Shown here: piece after piece, positions 39,401-44,861 of the stretch
How positions within the stretch are numbered: position 1 is the first letter of the stretch
Layout of the letters: the number at the start of each line of letters is the position of its first letter
NCBI RefSeq assembly: GCF_950295315.1
Contig: NC_080168.1
Span: 72,520,553-72,584,552, forward strand
Reading direction: 5' to 3'
Origin: Erinaceus europaeus
Lineage: Eukaryota; Chordata; Mammalia; Eulipotyphla; Erinaceidae
DNA: 64,000 nucleotides
The notes under the pieces: model-generated
Told to the model about the DNA's origin: nothing
The model's input: the letters and a program-made list of their open reading frames with translations, nothing else
Database searches by the model: none
Made by a program: the position numbers and the translations under genes

Positions 39401-42400
39401 AAATTGGTCCAACCCCTATGTAAAACAGTTTGAACATTTCTTTTATTTATTTATTTATTTATTTTCCTCCCAGGGTTATTGCTGGTCTCGGTGCCTGCAC
39501 CATGAATCCACCGCTCCTGGAGGCCATTTTTCCCCCTTTTTGTTGTAGCCTCGTTGTGGTTATTATTATTGCCATTGTTGATGTCGTTCATTGTTGGATA
39601 GGACAGAGAGAAATGGAGAGAGGAGGGGAAGACAGAGAGGGGGAGAGAATGACAGACAGCTGCAGACCTGCTTCACTGCCCGTGAAGCGATTCCCCTGCA
39701 GGTAGGGAACCGGGGGCTCGAACCGGGATCCTTACGCCGGTCCCTGCGCTTTGCGCCACATGCGCTTAACCCACTGCGCCACCGCCCGGCCCCCTGAACA
39801 TTTCTTAAATTACTAGAAACAAACAAGAACTGTGATTCAGCAATCCCACTCATAGGTATTTATGTGAAGAATACAAAATCACTATTCCAGAAAGATAAAA
39901 TGCTAATCTACATCTCACTGCAGCACTATCAAAGGCCAAGCTGTGCAAACAACCCAAGTGTTTAATTGCAGATAAGCTGATAAAGATGACGTGGTGTATG
40001 TACCCTAGCTCAGCTGTAAGACAGGATGAGATCTTGCTTTCTGCTACATGAATGGGGCTGGATGTGGTCACGCTAAGCAAAGTGGTCAGAAGGAGACAGA
40101 AAAGTGATGAATGTTATCATTCATATGTGGGATATAGAGAAGTAAATCAAAGAAAGTTAGTTAAACAAAAGCTCAGATTTGGATGTAGAATTGAAGTTAC
40201 CAAAATAGAAATGGGTTGGAGAAGTGGTTCAGTCAGTGGGAGAGAGATGCTGGCAACTCTGTAGTAGCACACAGTGTCTTAATATACAATCTGATGAGAG
40301 GTGAAGTTGTATTCCAGAACAAACAGCTTTGTAAACCAACTTTACATATAAGAAAAAATACTGTTCCTCAAAAAATATTAAGAAACATTATCTTTTGTTA
40401 GAATTTTTTGTTTAAAGATTCTGTTGAGTCTGACAGCAAAAATACAAGCTTTTATCTTCTAACTAGATGTTCTATTTAGCTAACACATCCTTTTTTTCTT
40501 TTTAAATCATTTTATGGGAAGGGCTTAATGGTTTATAGCACAGTTGTTAACATACAGATACAAATTCTTACCTCCTTGTGATAGGGGTCTGAAAAATACT
40601 CTCATGCCCAACTTAGGCCCTCTACCCATCATCATGCACAGCACCCCAAATGAACTCAGTATGAAAGATGATAAAACTTACCTCACAACTAGGGCATGTA
40701 ATCAAACTATAGTCATCAATTATTAATAAGCACAGGTCACAAAAGGAATGTCCACATTGAAGTTCATGATGGTGACCTGTTGATGAAATTCTATTATGAA
40801 TCAAACTTTCCACTTTGTTAATGTTTATTGCTCGGTACTAATCAGAGAGGAAAAAAAAACATTTTTCTTACGTAGAAAAAAAAAACAGCACACCTTTTAC
40901 CACCCTCTCTTTTAAAAAGAAAAAAAAACAGCAGTTTTTATTAGTAATGGATGATTATTCTAACAAAACACAGAAGAAATTCCACAAGTCAGAGGAGGGT
41001 GAAATATGAGGAAAACAACTCTGTGTATTATATTCATTAATTTAGATAGTTACCTGGTAACCATAACACTTGAATTCAAAAAAATGTTAGAATCACAAAG
41101 TTCTCAGATATACTTCATTTGATCTTTGTACAAATTATGATTAAGTAGGCTGGGAATATTAACTTTAACCTAGACATGGGAAAACAGTTGGGTGATCTAT
41201 CTGCCTAATTAAATGCTATAATCCAGACTGCACACCTATTCTGCTTCCAAGTTTAGTGTTCTACTTGCCACACTGTCCTCTACTCACTTTTATTTCCCAT
41301 CTTATGAAGGGGACAGGATAAACAGATATGAGATACTGAGAAGACATTCCCCTCTCACACAAAGATCTAAGATATTAGCAAGGACAGAAGCCAGATGCTA
41401 TTATTGTCAAACACACAAAAACCATATGGATGTAATTTTTTTTTGCCTCCAGGGTTATTGCTGGGGCTCCGTGCCTGCATTACGAATCCACTGCTCCTGG
41501 AGGCCATTTCCCCCCATTTTGTTGCCTTTGTTGTTATTATTGTTATTGTTGCTGTTGTTGGTGTTGGACCGGACAGAGAGAAATTGAGAGAGGAGGGGAA
41601 GACAGAGAGGAGAAAAAGACGCCTGCAGATCTGCTTTACCGCCTGTGAAGTGACCCCTGCCCCCCACAGGTGGGGAGCTGGGGGCTTGAACCAGGATCCT
41701 TAAGCCAGTCCTTGTGCTTTGCGCCATGTATGCTTATCTTGCTGCATTACCGCCCAGCCCCCATGGATGTAAATTTTATTTTATTTATTTTATCTATTGG
41801 ATGGAAACAGCCAGAAATTGAGAGGGTGGGGGAGGCAAAAAGGGAGAGAGATCCATGTCCAGCAGAGAAGCAATTACAAAAGTAGGCCTTCCACATTCTG
41901 CACCCCATACTGGGTCCATACTCTCAGAGGGATAAAGAATAAGAAAGTTTCCAAAGGAGAATATGGGATGCAGAACTCTGGTGGTGGGAATTGTGTAGAA
42001 TTGTACTCCTTTTATCCAACGGACTTGTTGATCAAAATTAAATTAAAAAAATTAAGAGAGAGAGAAAGGGAGACACCTGCAGCACTGTTTCACTACTCTC
42101 AAAGCTTTCTCCCTGCAGGTGATAAGGGACTCAAACCCAAAACCTGGGTTCTTGTGCACTGTAACATGTGTGCTCAACCAGTTGCACTACCATCCAGCCT
42201 TGTGGATATAATTTTTATAAACCTAAGATTTATGAGTGGTAAATGCAAAAATCTAATTTCAAGACTTACCTTAACTTTGAAATTTATCATAACATTTATT
42301 ATGATAAATATATTTACATAACTTCAAAAAAGCTTGCAAAAAAGGGAAAGTAAACCAGGTATAATCATCTTTTACGACCTTGTGATTGTTCATTCTTTTG

Positions 42401-43042
42401 ATTAAAAAGACTTTTAGTGGGTTTTTCTCCATCTCCAGGACTTCACGGCTTTTGAATGATTTTTTTTTTTTTTTTCTGATAGAGACAGAAAGGCAGAAAG
42501 AGAGGGAAACAAACCACAGCACTAAAGCTTCCTTCAATGTGGTGGTAGTGAAGGAGGCAAGCTTGAACTTAGGCCATGCAGATAATAAGGCTGTATATCA
42601 CCTTTGTGAGTTATTTTGTTGACCCAGGCTTTATGATTTTTAAGCAAATGTAAATATCTGAAACTCGCTTACACCCAAGCTAAATTATAAAGCTCTATTT
42701 GAATTCCTCAGGAATTACCAAACAAATCAAAACTGCTCCATTTCTATAAATTTTGTGATATTTTACATGTAAAAAATCATGATTATAAAGCACTTACACA
42801 ACTCCATATGCACAACTATAATCTTGCAATAGAGTATTTCTAGCACTTCAATATGGACATATGAAAGAACCAGGGATTTTAAAAGGTTATGTCCTAAAAC
42901 TTGGTTTTGTTACACTTATTTTTAAAAAATGTTATTAGTGATTTAATAATGGTTAACAAGATTGTAAGATAATAGAGGTGTGATTCCATACAGTTCCCAC
43001 CACCAGAGTGCTGTGTTTAACATTTATTTCATTCAAACAGTG

Positions 43043-43074
<32 letters not shown>

Positions 43075-43827
43075 GGAGGGGAAGGGAAATGAAACAGTCT
43101 TAAGCAAGGAACCTTGGAACCAGTCAAGGGAAGGGAAGGGAAGGGAAGGGAAGGGAAGGGAAGGGAGGGGAGGGGAGGGGAGGGGAGGGGAGGGGACATT
43201 TATTGGGCCATATTTATGCTGCGATTTTTGGCAAACTAACCCATGAATTTGGATCCTTGACCCAGTTATGTAATTATTCATCTGATTGACTTGAAACAGT
43301 CTCTTTCCCCAGTCTAATCTGGGCAAAGGTCTGGGGCAACTAGTGGCGGCCTTTTCAGCATGTAGCACACTGAGATTTCCCTGAGCTAGCTGTTTCAGCA
43401 GCATGCAGGTGCCACAGAGGTTTGCCCTAGAATGCTGTTTTTTTTTTTTAATTAATTTATTTTTTATTTATTTATTTTTTACATGCATAACAACATTCCC
43501 CAGAAATTTCCAAACAGTGGAAATTTTTAATATCAGGACAGCAATAAAAACCTAGAGTACAGGTCCTGGAAAAGGATGACAGAGGATCCCCAGTGAAGAT
43601 TGTATTGTTATGTGGAAAAATAAATGTTATGCATATACAAACTATTGTATTTACTGTTGATTGTAAATCATTAATCCCTCAATAAAGAAATTTAAAAAAA
43701 AAAACCTAGAAGAGGGGCTGGGTAGATAGCACAGTGATTATGCAGACACCCTTGTGTCTGAGGCTCCGAAGTCCCAGGTTCAATCCCTCCCACCACAATA
43801 AGCCAGAGTTGAGCAGAGCTCTGGTTA

Positions 43828-43860
<33 letters not shown>

Positions 43861-44812
43861 TAAGTAGAAGAGGAGAACACAAGTGACCAACTCTCTATGC
43901 AGCTTGATGTCTTCTTTTTTTTTCATTTTTAAAAATATTTATTTTTCCTTTTGTTGCCCCTGTTGTGGTTATTGATGTCGTTGTTGTTGGAGAAGACAGA
44001 GAGAAATGGAGAGAGGAGGGGAAGACAGAGAGGGGGAGAGAAAGACACCTGCAGACCTGCTTCACCGCCTGTGAAGCGACTCCCCTGCAAGTGGGGAGCA
44101 GGGAGCTGGAACCAGGATCCTTTACGCAGGTCCTTGCGCTTTGTGCCACGTGGACTTAGCCGGCTGCACCACCGCAGGACTCCCAGCTTGATGTCTTCTA
44201 AAGCAAGCTGCTATCACAGGGGCTGATAAAACTGAATGACTTTCACCTTGGAAGTGCAAGCATTAGTTTGCTATACAATTGGGTAAGAACAGGAGGTGAC
44301 GCAGTGGATAAAGCATTGAACTCTCAAGCATGAGGTCCTGAGTTCGATCCCTGGCATCTCATGTACCAGAAAGATGTCTGGTTCTTTCTCTCTCTCCTAC
44401 TATCTTTCTCATTAATAAATAAGTAAATTGTAACAACAACAAGAAAAGAACAGGAGGTGAAATCCCCTTTTTTATTTCTATAGAGATATAGCTCTGTAAG
44501 GTTCTTTAAAGCACATAAAAGGGGCCAGGTGGTGGTGCACCTGGTTAAGTTCACACCTGCAACGAAATGGATTCAAGCCCTCGGTCCCCGCCTGCAGGGG
44601 AAAGCTTCACATGTGGTGAAGCAGGGCTGCAGAGTCTTTCTCTCCCTCTCTTTTCCTCCCCTCTCAATTTCTCTGTCTCTATCCAATAGTAAACAAATAA
44701 AGGTTAAAAAAAAAAAGCTATGTAAAAAGTTATCTGAACCTATTTTCTCATGAATAGTCTTAATCAGGAGGTTAGTAGGAAGACAAGGTTTCCATAAAGG
44801 CAGAAAAGCGCG

Positions 44813-44861
<49 letters not shown>

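Noticed and set aside
43115..43196. Pentamer array read as a CRISPR-like or telomere-like repeat
   Set aside because: It is a simple GGGAA/GGGGA microsatellite inside a retroposed unit; there are no spacers and the unit is not TTAGGG.
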